From: Thiorhodospira sibirica ATCC 700588
Lineage (GTDB): Bacteria > Pseudomonadota > Gammaproteobacteria > Ectothiorhodospirales > Ectothiorhodospiraceae
NCBI RefSeq assembly: GCF_000227725.2
Contig: NZ_MU255056.1
Coordinates: 1,979,837 to 2,038,477, forward strand
Direction of reading: 5' to 3'
DNA length: 58,641 bases
Part shown: positions 15,406 to 24,059 of the stretch, piece after piece
Position numbering within the stretch: the stretch's first letter is position 1
Layout: the number at the start of each line of letters is the position of its first letter
Made by a program: the position numbers and the translations under genes
The notes under the pieces: generated by a model
Databases searched by the model: none
What the model was told of the DNA's origin: nothing
What the model saw: only the letters and a program-made list of their open reading frames with translations

Positions 15406-16047
15406 CTAAATATACTGCTTAAGCCAGTCTACAAAGGAATCGGCCTGGCTGGGGGTGCCAATGGCGCGAAACTGCCAGCCATCGCCTTCGCGTTCCAGTT
15501 CGGCGAATAAAAACGAGCGCGCTGAGGCATATTCTTGCCCGCCCGAGAGGTCAAAACGCGCCATTTCATGCCCTTGGGCGTCCACCGCCCGGATAAAGGC
15601 ATTGCGCACATCGCCAAAGCTTTGCTTGTTTTCGATGCCGTTATAGATCTGGATGATAAATACCAGCTTGTGATACTGCGCGGGTAAGTCGTTGAGCCTG
15701 GCGATGATCTGCTCATCATCGCCCTCGCCTTCGCCGGTGCGATTATCGCCCGTCAGCCACACACAGCCGCTGGCGTGACGCAGCGCATTGAAAAACACAA
15801 TATCGCCGTTGCGCAGCGATTTGTCCTCCTGCTTTTCCCCCAGATTGGCCACCTTGCCTTCGGCATTGCACAAAAAGGCAATCACATCCAGATCATAATC
15901 TGCGGCCTTTTGTCCCAGTAGACCGCCCAAAAATCCCCGGCCCTTGGCCTCATTAACATCCCAGCCCAAGCCGATGGTCACTTGCGAAAGATCATAATCG
16001 CTCTTGCGCAGACTCACCCCTTGGCCTTTGCGTAAACTCACCGCCAT
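15406..16047 (-). CDS. TerD-family stress protein
   Basis: The ATG at 16047 with AAGGAG in front gives 213 aa beginning MAVSLRKGQGVSLRK, the usual TerD start; an ORF extension to 16080 is not needed. The beta-sandwich pattern is present: IGLGWDVNE, DYDLDVIAFL, GDNRTGEGEGDDEQI (the Ca2+-binding acidic loop), FGDVRNAFIRAVD and the final ELEREGDGWQFRAIG. TerD proteins bind calcium and occur in tellurite-resistance and stress or phage-response clusters. It follows the second TerD-like gene by 39 bp. No other ter genes (terC, terB) are in the window. Confidence 0.88.
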   Translation of the reverse strand: MAVSLRKGQGVSLRKSDYDLSQVTIGLGWDVNEAKGRGFLGGLLGQKAADYDLDVIAFLCNAEGKVANLGEKQEDKSLRNGDIVFFNALRHASGCVWLTGDNRTGEGEGDDEQIIARLNDLPAQYHKLVFIIQIYNGIENKQSFGDVRNAFIRAVDAQGHEMARFDLSGGQEYASARSFLFAELEREGDGWQFRAIGTPSQADSFVDWLKQYI

Positions 16048-16086
16048 AGCCTTGACTCCTTCTCGTTTAAAAATAGACAACGCACA

Positions 16087-16650
16087 TCAGGCGACATGCA
16101 CCCCGAATTGCTCGCACAAGCCGTGCAGTCCATCCGCGTTACCCTCGCCGAGGGTCTTAAAAAACCAGCCGTTTTTCTCTTTGTAAACCTCGGCCACCTG
16201 CAGCGCGGTCTGGGTAGCGTATTGGCCGGTTAAATCAATACGCGCCAGTTCGGCCTGCGTATCCAGGTCCAGCATACGGATAAAGGTGCCAAACACCCGT
16301 CCGAAAGTCTGCTCGCGCAGATCGGCATCATGCAAAGACACCGTGAGTACAATACGCGTGACATGTTCCGGGGCTTTGGCAAGTTCCAGGGTGATGGTTT
16401 CATCATCACCCTGCCCCTCGCCGGTCAGGCTGTCCCCGGAGTGTATCGCAGTGCCACACGGTGAGCTGAGCTGGTTATAAAAGATAAAATCCCGATCACT
16501 GAGCACCCGGCCTGCCTTGGTCAGTAAAAAAGCGCTGAGATCCAGATCAAAATCCACCCCCTCGGTGATCCGCGCCTCCCAGCCCAGACCGATCAGCAGC
16601 CGCTTGATGGCAATGGCTTCGGCGTCTTTTTTGCGATTTTTGAAAAACAT
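16087..16650 (-). CDS. TerD-domain protein, second paralogue
   Basis: The ATG at 16650 has GAGG nine bases upstream and gives 187 aa. It follows the same fold pattern: LIGLGWEARITEGVDFDLD, GDSLTGEGQGDDETI (acidic loop), QTFGRVFGTFIRMLD and KEKNGWFFKTLGEG. It is more divergent than its downstream partner and lacks the MAVSL start. The two are co-transcribed on the minus strand. Confidence 0.82.
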   Translation of the reverse strand: MFFKNRKKDAEAIAIKRLLIGLGWEARITEGVDFDLDLSAFLLTKAGRVLSDRDFIFYNQLSSPCGTAIHSGDSLTGEGQGDDETITLELAKAPEHVTRIVLTVSLHDADLREQTFGRVFGTFIRMLDLDTQAELARIDLTGQYATQTALQVAEVYKEKNGWFFKTLGEGNADGLHGLCEQFGVHVA

Positions 16651-16687
16651 GTTGGTATTCCTCTTTCCAGTAACCATGAATTTGCAT

Positions 16688-16724
16688 AAGACTTTGCCAG
16701 ACTAATAACCTCTGGTAAAGTCTT
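16688..16724. promoter_or_regulatory. Palindrome in the divergent terD/ABC-transporter gap
   Basis: AAGACTTTGCCAGA and TCTGGTAAAGTCTT form a 14-bp inverted repeat with one mismatch around a 9-bp AT-rich centre. The site sits 38 bp before the minus-strand TerD-like start and about 100 bp before the ABC transporter start. It is an operator-like arrangement; no T-run supports a terminator. Confidence 0.45.
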
Positions 16725-16821
16725 GGCCCGCATTACAGATTACAGACGGCAGTTTAGCGTCTGTGCCCACGCACCGCCGCTGATTTGCACGGCATCAACC
16801 ACAGGCATTCTGAAACCATTC

Positions 16822-18609
16822 ATGCAACCACCTTCGATCAAAACGCCCGACAGCCGACAGCCGCGTAAACAGCTTGGTCCGTTATTGCAACTGGCGGGTT
16901 TTCTGCGCCCGTATAAAATCCGTCTGCTCTGGGCGGCGCTGGCCTTGCTCACCGGGGCGCTGGGGGTGCTGGCCTTTGGCGGGGTGTTGCGCATGGTCAT
17001 TGACCAGGGTTTCCGCAGTGGCGATGCCGCCGCCCTGAATCAGGCCCTGCTGTGGCTGTTTGCGGTGGTTATTACCCTGGCGCTGGCCGTAGCGGCACGG
17101 GTGTATCTGGTGACCTGGCTGGGTGAGCGGGTGGTGGCGGATCTGCGCAAGGCCGTCTTTGAGCGCGCCTTGCAGCTGGAGCCGGCCTTTTTTGAAAGCA
17201 CTCGTACCGGCGAGGTGATTTCGCGCCTGACCACCGATGCTGCCCTGATTCAGGTGGTGATCGGCTCAACGCTTTCCATTGCGGTGCGCAATCTGCTGCT
17301 GTTTAGCGGTGGGCTGATTCTCTTGATCATGACCAGTCCCACGCTGACCTTGTGGGTGTTGGGCGGGGTGCCGGTGGTGGTCTTGCCGGTATGGATTTTG
17401 GGGCGACAGGTGCGCAAACGCTCACGCCTGGCCCAGGATCGGGTCGCCGATATCAGTGCCTATCTGGATGAGACGCTGTATGGCATTCGCACCGTTCAGG
17501 CCTTTTGTCATGAGGCTCTGGATCGGCGTCGCTATGCCCAGCATGTCGAGAATGCCTTTGGCGCAGCCATTGCCCGCACGCAGAGCAGTGCTTTGCTTTC
17601 GGGGCTGGCGATGTTATTGATGTTCACCGCCGTGAGTCTGGTGTTGTGGGTGGGCGGGCATGAGGTTCTGGCCGGGCGCATGAGCAGCGGCCAACTGGCT
17701 GCGTTTGTGTTTTATGCGGTGTTGCTGGCAGGGACCGTCAGCGCCTTGAGCGAGATTGCCAGCGATCTGTTTCGGGCGGCCGGCGCGGCTGAGCGGCTGG
17801 TAGAATTGCTCAATACCGAGCCGCATATTACCTCGCCCCCGCAGCCTCGTGCCTTGCTCACCCCCGTTCAGGGCCGACTTGGCTTGGAAAATCTCCGCTT
17901 TCATTATCCGGCCCGCCCGGAATCGCTGGCCCTGGATGGCTTTTCCCTAAACCTTGAGCCCGGCCAACAGGTGGCGCTAGTCGGCCCTTCGGGGGCGGGT
18001 AAATCCACCCTGTTGCAATTATTGCTGCGTTTTTATGACCCGCAAAGCGGGTGCATCACCTTTGATGGCATCGACATCCGTGAGCTGGATCTCAACAGTC
18101 TGCGCAGTCAGATTGCCTGGGTTTCACAAGACCCGGTGATTTTCGGCACCACCGCCTGGGAAAACATTGCTTATGGCCTGGAGGGGGTTGGCGAAGACGC
18201 CATTTTAGCGGCCGCCGAGGCGGCCCATGCCCGCGAATTTCTGCAGGCCCTGCCGCAGGGGTTTGACACCTATCTGGGCGAGCGCGGCGTGAGACTCTCC
18301 GGCGGTCAGCGCCAGCGCATTGCCATTGCCCGTGCCCTGTTACGCAATCCTGCCGTGTTGCTGCTGGATGAGGCGACCAGCGCGCTGGATGCCGAAAGCG
18401 AGCACAGTGTCCAGCAGGCACTGGAGCGCCTGTTAAGCGGTCGCACAGCCCTGATCATCGCCCACCGCCTGGCCACCGTGCGCAAGGCTGACCGCATCGT
18501 CGTCATTGACCAGGGACGCCGGGTGGCCACCGGCACCCATAGCGAACTGGTCAAACAGGAGGGCCTCTACCGCCGCCTTGCCAAACTGCAGTTTCGGGAT
18601 ACCGTTTAA
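16822..18609 (+). CDS. MsbA-like ABC exporter (fused permease and ATPase)
   Basis: From the ATG at 16822 the product is 595 aa. The N-terminal transmembrane domain (about 20-320, six helices) is followed by an ATPase domain with Walker A GPSGAGKST (388-396), signature LSGGQRQR (about 492-499), Walker B LLLDEATSALD (about 512) and switch histidine IIAHR. As a half-transporter it should homodimerise and export lipid or hydrophobic substrates from the inner membrane. The longer frame back to 16723 lacks a better start. Divergent from the TerD genes. Confidence 0.9.
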   Translation: MQPPSIKTPDSRQPRKQLGPLLQLAGFLRPYKIRLLWAALALLTGALGVLAFGGVLRMVIDQGFRSGDAAALNQALLWLFAVVITLALAVAARVYLVTWLGERVVADLRKAVFERALQLEPAFFESTRTGEVISRLTTDAALIQVVIGSTLSIAVRNLLLFSGGLILLIMTSPTLTLWVLGGVPVVVLPVWILGRQVRKRSRLAQDRVADISAYLDETLYGIRTVQAFCHEALDRRRYAQHVENAFGAAIARTQSSALLSGLAMLLMFTAVSLVLWVGGHEVLAGRMSSGQLAAFVFYAVLLAGTVSALSEIASDLFRAAGAAERLVELLNTEPHITSPPQPRALLTPVQGRLGLENLRFHYPARPESLALDGFSLNLEPGQQVALVGPSGAGKSTLLQLLLRFYDPQSGCITFDGIDIRELDLNSLRSQIAWVSQDPVIFGTTAWENIAYGLEGVGEDAILAAAEAAHAREFLQALPQGFDTYLGERGVRLSGGQRQRIAIARALLRNPAVLLLDEATSALDAESEHSVQQALERLLSGRTALIIAHRLATVRKADRIVVIDQGRRVATGTHSELVKQEGLYRRLAKLQFRDTV

Positions 18610-18666
18610 ACGAAACGGTTACATAACACTGATTCATATCCAATACACGGACATTAACCCCGCACC

Positions 18667-19980
18667 ATGACAGCCTTTGATATTGCCCGCTTCAGCCGGA
18701 TTCGCTGGACCATTTACACCATTTTGGTCAGCGCCTATATGTTGGTGTTTTTCCACCGCTTTGCTCCGGCGATGGTGTCCGGGGAGCTGACGGAGGCCTT
18801 TGCGGTCAGCGCCGCCGCCCTGGGTTCGCTCTCGGCCATGTATTTTTATATCTACACCGCCATGCAGATCCCCGCCGGCGTTCTGGCCGATACCCTCGGC
18901 TCACGCTATGCCGTTACCCTGGGCAATCTGGTCGCCGGTATCGGCTCCATCACCTTTGGCCTGGCAGAAACCCTGGCCATAGCCAGCGTCGGGCGCTTTC
19001 TTGTCGGTCTGGGGGTATCGGTGGTGTTTGTCGGCCTGATGAAAAGCAACAGCGTCTGGTTTAGCGAGCGGCGCTACGGCAGCATCAGCGGCCTGACCCT
19101 TCTGCTGGGCAATCTGGGCGCTATCGCCGCCACCGGGCCACTGGCCTTGATGCTGCTTTATGTGGAGTGGCGCAGTCTGTTTGTGGCCCTGGGCCTGATT
19201 GCCATTGCGCTGGCCCTGCTGTCGTGGTGGCTGGTACGCGACCGCCCAGAGCAGCTGGGTTTTCCATCGGTGCGCGAGATGGAAGGATTGCCCGCCCACA
19301 ACGCCCCGCGCCAGCATTGGCTCAAGGAGCTGCGCGTTGTGTTGGCGAACCGCCGCCTCTGGCCGGGATTTATCTATGACTTTGGCATCACCGGCAGCCT
19401 GTTTGGGATGCTTGGGCTGTGGGCGATTCCCTGGCTGCGTGATGTACACGCGCTGAGTCGCAATGAGGCGGCGCTGTATACCACCGTGGCGACCATCGCC
19501 TTTGCCGTGGGCTGTCTGTTTGCCGGGACCCTTTCTGACCGGCTGCAACGCCGCAAAATGGTATTGCAAAGCGGCGCACTGGCCTATCTGGGCGTCTGCC
19601 TGATGCTTATGTGGCTACCGTGGGGGCCGGGTTTGTCTGGATTATTATTGTTTGGACTGCTGGGGCTGACCGCCAGCGCCTTTGTCGTGGCCTACGCCCA
19701 TGCCAAAGAAGTCGCCCCCCCGGCCTTTTCCGGCATGGCCATTGCCTTGGTGAATACCGGCCTGTTTCTCGGCGCAGCCCTGTTTCAACCCGTATTTGGC
19801 GCCATCATGGACTGGGGCTGGAGCGGCCAGCTTGTTCACGGATTGCCACAGTATGCGCACGGTGACTACCAGCGCGGCCTGTGGCTGCTGGTTGGCTTTG
19901 CCAGCCTGGCCACCCTCGCCTCATGGTTTTTTGTCGAAACCCGCTGCCAAAACATCACCACTGTCGCGGCAGCGCGGTGA
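18667..19980 (+). CDS. MFS transporter
   Basis: The protein has 437 aa with twelve predicted membrane helices and the usual motif-A region after helix 2 (GVLADTLGSRYAV, about 70-82). It shows the long cytoplasmic loop after helix 6 (WWLVRDRPEQLGFPS) seen in nitrate/organic-anion-type MFS carriers. The substrate cannot be read from the sequence. It starts 57 bp after the ABC exporter and ends 4 bp from the convergent ATPase gene. Confidence 0.85.
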   Translation: MTAFDIARFSRIRWTIYTILVSAYMLVFFHRFAPAMVSGELTEAFAVSAAALGSLSAMYFYIYTAMQIPAGVLADTLGSRYAVTLGNLVAGIGSITFGLAETLAIASVGRFLVGLGVSVVFVGLMKSNSVWFSERRYGSISGLTLLLGNLGAIAATGPLALMLLYVEWRSLFVALGLIAIALALLSWWLVRDRPEQLGFPSVREMEGLPAHNAPRQHWLKELRVVLANRRLWPGFIYDFGITGSLFGMLGLWAIPWLRDVHALSRNEAALYTTVATIAFAVGCLFAGTLSDRLQRRKMVLQSGALAYLGVCLMLMWLPWGPGLSGLLLFGLLGLTASAFVVAYAHAKEVAPPAFSGMAIALVNTGLFLGAALFQPVFGAIMDWGWSGQLVHGLPQYAHGDYQRGLWLLVGFASLATLASWFFVETRCQNITTVAAAR

Positions 19981-19984
19981 AATC

Positions 19985-20896
19985 TTAATCCTCGCGCAGG
20001 GCGTGTCCGGTGAGGTGTAAAAATACGTCTTCAAGGTCGGCCAAACGATGCACATAGCGCAGGGGAGTTTGTTGCAGCTGGCTCAGTACGGGTTGCGGAT
20101 CGTCAAGGTATAGCACTACGCCATCCAGGCTTTGATGGACCCGTTGCGCCAGAGGTGTGGCATGTGCGGCATACCAGTCCAGGGTGCCGGGGCCTTCCAC
20201 TTCCACCACATGCGGGCTGACGTGGGTATTGATCAGGCTAAGCGGCGGGGCGCAGGCGATGATGCGTCCCTGATCCATGATGGCCACGCGATCACATAGC
20301 CGCTGCGCCTCTTCCATGTAGTGACTGGTCAGCACCAGGGTTTTGCCAGCCTCACGCAGTTGCCGCAGCTGCTGCCAGACATGCCGCCGGGCCTGCGGAT
20401 CAAGCCCGGTGGTCGGTTCGTCCAAAATCACCAGTTCCGGTTCATTGACCAAGGCCCGCGCCAGAGTGACCCGCCGTCGCATCCCGCCGGATAAGGCCCC
20501 AATGGCCGCATCGGCGCGCCCTTCCAGCGCGACAAATTCCAGCAAGGCCGCGACCCGCGCCGCTGCCACGGCTTTTGGCACCGCAAAATAATTGGCATAA
20601 TTGCACAGGTTTTCGCGCACCGTAAAATCGGGGTCGAGATTATCAAACTGCGGCACCACCCCCATGCGCACCCGCGCCTCACGCGCCTGCGCGGGTATCG
20701 GATACCCTAAGACCTGCAAACGCCCCCGATCCGGTGGCGTCAGGCCCAACAGCATCCGCAGCGTCGTGGTTTTGCCCGCCCCGTTTGGACCCAACAGCCC
20801 AAAACACTCGCCCGGCGTAATCGCCAGGTCCAGCTGATCCACTACATCCACTGCGCCGTAGCGCTTGCTTAGCCCTTCGGCATAGACAACATCCAT
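19985..20896 (-). CDS. NodI-like ABC transporter ATPase without a permease partner
   Basis: The 303-aa protein has Walker A GPNGAGKTT, Q-loop (GVVPQFDNLDPDFTV), signature LSGGMRRR, Walker B LVILDEPTTGLDP and H-loop LTSHYMEEA. The DPDFTVRENL block and the C-terminal extension are typical of NodI-type ATPases, usually encoded before a NodJ-like permease. Here the downstream gene is the convergent MFS transporter, so the permease must be elsewhere or lost. Confidence 0.88.
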   Translation of the reverse strand: MDVVYAEGLSKRYGAVDVVDQLDLAITPGECFGLLGPNGAGKTTTLRMLLGLTPPDRGRLQVLGYPIPAQAREARVRMGVVPQFDNLDPDFTVRENLCNYANYFAVPKAVAAARVAALLEFVALEGRADAAIGALSGGMRRRVTLARALVNEPELVILDEPTTGLDPQARRHVWQQLRQLREAGKTLVLTSHYMEEAQRLCDRVAIMDQGRIIACAPPLSLINTHVSPHVVEVEGPGTLDWYAAHATPLAQRVHQSLDGVVLYLDDPQPVLSQLQQTPLRYVHRLADLEDVFLHLTGHALRED

Positions 20897-20913
20897 CGGG
20901 ACGCCCCTGATTT

Positions 20914-21534
20914 ATGATTCACGCATTCATGATTTCGCGCAGCCCTACCGCAGCAAGGCCACGCCCCCAAACCCGTCTGTGGGTAGCGCAACGCGCACAA
21001 ACACCCCGGCGGTATCTACATCACATACTCCTGTGCCTGCTGTTTAGCCTCATGTTTCCTGCCGCCCTGCTGGCCCAAGCGCCTGCCGCTGAAGTCCTGC
21101 GCGAAACCCCACCGCCAATCCCCTGGTATTATCGAATGCTCATCCCCGAACCGGTGGAAGGCGGTCTTGACTGGGCAGTGCTGGAGCAGGTCAGCGTTAT
21201 TTATACCCAGCACGGTGAACAAATCGAACACCGCGTGGAATTTAGCGAGGCGGTCATGCAACACCACCGCCGCCGCGTGATCCTAAAAGGTTACATGCTA
21301 CCCCTGAACGCCCCTGAAGCAGAATCCGCCATACGCCATTTTCTGCTGTCGGCCCTGCCCGCACATTGTCCTTTTTGTATGCCCGCCGGCCCGGCACGCC
21401 TCGTTGAGGTGGAAACGGACCTGCCGATGGCCTACACGGATCAAGCCCTCGCCATCGAGGGACGTTTTCATGCCCTGACAGCGGACGCCCAGGGGACTTT
21501 TTACCGGCTCACAGACGCACGCCGCTGGCCTTGA
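20914..21534 (+). CDS. DUF3299 periplasmic protein
   Basis: The protein has 206 aa. A basic N-terminus (residues 1-37) is followed by a hydrophobic export segment (about 38-54) ending LLAQA, then the DUF3299 body. That includes VILKGYMLPLNAPEA (about 122-136) and HFLLSALPAHCPFCMP (about 142-157) with the conserved CPFC. The role is unknown; relatives are often encoded beside metal or ABC transport genes, here divergent from the NodI-like ATPase. The start could also be the ATG at 20929. Confidence 0.75.
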   Translation: MIHAFMISRSPTAARPRPQTRLWVAQRAQTPRRYLHHILLCLLFSLMFPAALLAQAPAAEVLRETPPPIPWYYRMLIPEPVEGGLDWAVLEQVSVIYTQHGEQIEHRVEFSEAVMQHHRRRVILKGYMLPLNAPEAESAIRHFLLSALPAHCPFCMPAGPARLVEVETDLPMAYTDQALAIEGRFHALTADAQGTFYRLTDARRWP

Positions 21535-21546
21535 ATCTGTTTATCA

Positions 21547-21752
21547 GGAGTTACGCCGTTGGAGACTGCGAAACATATAAAAAATCATGTTTCATCCTTC
21601 GCGCCCTTCGCGGCTTCGCGTGACTCTTTAAAGACTGAACGCTGAAAACGGCGGCGCAGCCGCCCCTGAAGGGCTGATCTCACGCGAAGCCGCGAAAAAT
21701 ATAAAATCGAACCTGGCAACATCCATCAGCTAGACGCTAACGGCGTAACTCC
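21547..21752. repeat. MITE-like nested palindrome upstream of minC
   Basis: The outer arms GGAGTTACGCCGTT (21547-21560) and AACGGCGTAACTCC (21739-21752) are a perfect 14-bp inverted repeat. Inner arms TTCGCGGCTTCGCGTGA (21607-21623) and 21680-21696 are a perfect 17-bp inverted repeat. Total 206 bp, no coding capacity. No clear target duplication is visible. It fills most of the 355-bp DUF3299-minC gap; the remaining 137 bp before minC must hold the promoter. Confidence 0.75.
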
Positions 21753-21889
21753 TATGTTTATTACGCGTTGAGATGCGTGCGATACCTACTCGCAGGATTC
21801 TGTATAATAGCTGACAAACACGCCCCGCGCAGCGATGCAATGCGCCCCTGTTCACGAACTGACCGCCGGATGCTTGAGCCAACCACACC

Positions 21890-22618
21890 ATGACTGCTGA
21901 AGTTCGCACCCTGGCTGCCCTGGAGTTCAAAGGGCGGATGATCACTGTCACCGTACTGCGCGTGCTGGAACCTACACTTTCGGTGCTGGCGCGGGATTTG
22001 GACCGCCGCCTTGCCGAGGCCCCGGAGCTCTTGCGCGGCTTACCCACGCTGCTGGATCTGGATGCGGTGAGCGCGTCGCTGGATTCGCTGGATATCTGCG
22101 GTCTGGTGAGATTACTGCTTGAGCGCGGTATAACGCCTATCGGCGTGCGTTCTCCCAGCGCCCAGATGAGCGCCCTGGCGAAAAAAGGCGGCTTGTTAGC
22201 GATCACCTCTGATGGCACAGATGTCATCCGCCGCTTTGCGGAATCCAAGGTGCAAATGACCGCTGCCCCGGTGACACCTGCCAAGTCGCCTGCCTTGCTG
22301 ATTACCCATCCGGTGCGTTCAGGACAGCAGGTCTATGCCCCGGAAGGGGATTTGATCATTACCTCATCGGTCAGTGCCGGTGCAGAGATTTTGGCCGATG
22401 GGCATGTGCATGTCTATGGCCCCCTGCGTGGGCGGGTGATGGCGGGGCTGCGTGGGGATACCAGCGCCCGCATCTTTGCCCTGCATCTGGATCCGGAACT
22501 GGTCGCCATTGCCGGGAATTATCGCATCAGTGAATATATTGAAGACCGGGAGCGGGGTGATAATATGCAGGTGTATTTACACGGCGAAAGCCTAAAGATT
22601 GAAAAAATCAAGTCCTAG
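21890..22618 (+). CDS. minC: Septum site-determining protein MinC
   Basis: The 242-aa protein inhibits FtsZ polymerisation away from midcell. The N-terminal domain (about 1-115) has the FKGRMITVTVLRV opening. The C-terminal beta-helix (about 135-242) carries the MinD-binding and dimer pattern SGQQVYAPEGDLIITSSV, GRVMAGLRGDTSARIFALHL and AGNYRISE. It starts at the ATG at 21890. It is followed by minD after an unusually large 236-bp gap. Confidence 0.95.
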   Translation: MTAEVRTLAALEFKGRMITVTVLRVLEPTLSVLARDLDRRLAEAPELLRGLPTLLDLDAVSASLDSLDICGLVRLLLERGITPIGVRSPSAQMSALAKKGGLLAITSDGTDVIRRFAESKVQMTAAPVTPAKSPALLITHPVRSGQQVYAPEGDLIITSSVSAGAEILADGHVHVYGPLRGRVMAGLRGDTSARIFALHLDPELVAIAGNYRISEYIEDRERGDNMQVYLHGESLKIEKIKS

Positions 22619-22854
22619 CGAGCGGTACATATCTGGGCGAGTAAGACCTGATAGAACTTTAACATTGACCTCAACGCACGATTTCCTGATTTGTTTGGAT
22701 TTTGAGATAAATGTGTTAAATTTTCAACCTTTATCAAACCAGTCGTATTGTGTGTGCGATCATTCTGCGTTAAGTTGATTGGCTAAGGTGTGCGGGTGTC
22801 GCTTTTCTATTGTCCATTGTTGGAGGTGTTTATGTTGACTCCTTGGGGTGCGCT

Positions 22855-23664
22855 GTGTCCAAGATAGTCGTTGTTACGTCAGGGAAAGGCGGCGTGGGCA
22901 AAACCACGACCAGCGCCTCGTTTGCCACTGGGCTTGCGCAGGCCGGTCACCGCACTGCCGTGGTCGATTTTGATGTGGGCTTGCGTAATCTTGATCTCAT
23001 CATGGGGGTGGAACGCCGGGTGGTCTATGATTTTGTCAATGTCATTCATGGCGATGCCTCGCTCAAGCAGGCCCTGATCAAAGACAAGCGCGTTGATGGG
23101 CTGTATATTTTGCCCGCTTCGCAGACCCGCGATAAAGATGCCTTGAGTCACGAGGGGGTAGGGCGAGTACTCAGTGAATTGGCGGCAGAATTTGATTATG
23201 TCATCTGTGACAGCCCCGCTGGCATTGAGCGAGGCGCCTTGATGGCCGCCTATTTTGCCGATGAGGCCATTGTGGTCACCAATCCGGAGGTTTCCAGCGT
23301 CCGCGATTCAGACCGGATTTTAGGCATTCTGGCTAGCAAGACCCAGCGCGCCGAGCGTGGTGACTCGCCCATGCCCGGACGGTTGTTGTTGACCCGCTAT
23401 GCCCCGGCACGGGTGATCAAGGGCGAGATGCTCAGCGTCGATGATGTGCTGGAAATTCTGGCGATTGATATGCTGGGGGTGATTCCTGAATCCTTGTCGG
23501 TACTCAATGCCTCCAATGCCGGTTTACCGGTGATCCTGGATGATGACTCGGATGCGGGTCAGGCCTATCAGGACGCTGTGGCCCGTTTTCTGGGTGATGA
23601 ACGACCCCATCGTTTTATGTCAGTGCCTAAAAAAGGGCTGCTTGAACGCTTGCTAGGGGGATAA
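22855..23664 (+). CDS. minD: Septum site-determining ATPase MinD
   Basis: The GTG at 22855 gives a normal MinD start (SKIVVVTSGKGGVGKTTTSA, deviant Walker A), 269 aa; the ORF extends upstream without support. Switch and dimer motifs are present (DFDVGLRNLDLIMG, CDSPAGIERGA), and the C-terminus KKGLLERLLGG is the amphipathic membrane-targeting helix. MinD recruits MinC and is released by MinE. The 236-bp AT-rich minC-minD gap is wide for this operon and could hold a separate minDE promoter. Confidence 0.96.
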   Translation: MSKIVVVTSGKGGVGKTTTSASFATGLAQAGHRTAVVDFDVGLRNLDLIMGVERRVVYDFVNVIHGDASLKQALIKDKRVDGLYILPASQTRDKDALSHEGVGRVLSELAAEFDYVICDSPAGIERGALMAAYFADEAIVVTNPEVSSVRDSDRILGILASKTQRAERGDSPMPGRLLLTRYAPARVIKGEMLSVDDVLEILAIDMLGVIPESLSVLNASNAGLPVILDDDSDAGQAYQDAVARFLGDERPHRFMSVPKKGLLERLLGG

Positions 23665-23667
23665 ATT

Positions 23668-23961
23668 ATGGTAAACAGTCTGTTGAGCTATTTTCAGTCG
23701 CAAAATAAGACACCATCCACCGCAAAGCTCGCCAAAGAGCGTCTCCAGGTAATTGTCGCCCGCGAACGCTCGCAGCGTAACGGACCGGATTATCTGCCCT
23801 TGATGCAGGAAGAATTGCTCAATGTGATTCGCAAATACGTCCCTGTGGATCGGGATTCGGTGATGATTCAACTGGATCGTGACGGTGATTATGAAATTCT
23901 GGAGCTCAATGTCATCCTTCCTGAGCAGGATAACTCCTCCTCTCGCTTTCCTCCTGATTAA
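23668..23961 (+). CDS. minE: Cell division topological factor MinE
   Basis: The protein has 97 aa. The N-terminal membrane/MinD-contact part (MVNSLLSYFQ, then AKERLQVIVARERS) and the dimerisation domain (YLPLMQEELLNVIRKYVPVD) are intact. It starts 3 bp after the minD stop, so the two are coupled. Confidence 0.95.
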   Translation: MVNSLLSYFQSQNKTPSTAKLAKERLQVIVARERSQRNGPDYLPLMQEELLNVIRKYVPVDRDSVMIQLDRDGDYEILELNVILPEQDNSSSRFPPD

Positions 23962-24059
23962 CCAGCCGAATACTCAATCCTGATCAAGACGGTCTGAGGG
24001 TGCTGCGGTGTAGGCATCATACACCGGATGCGGCATGCATTCAGGCCGAGGAAACCTGC

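Noticed and set aside
22810-22854. Earlier start of MinD
   Set aside because: The family begins at the residues just before KGGVGKTT; the extra 15 residues have no counterpart.
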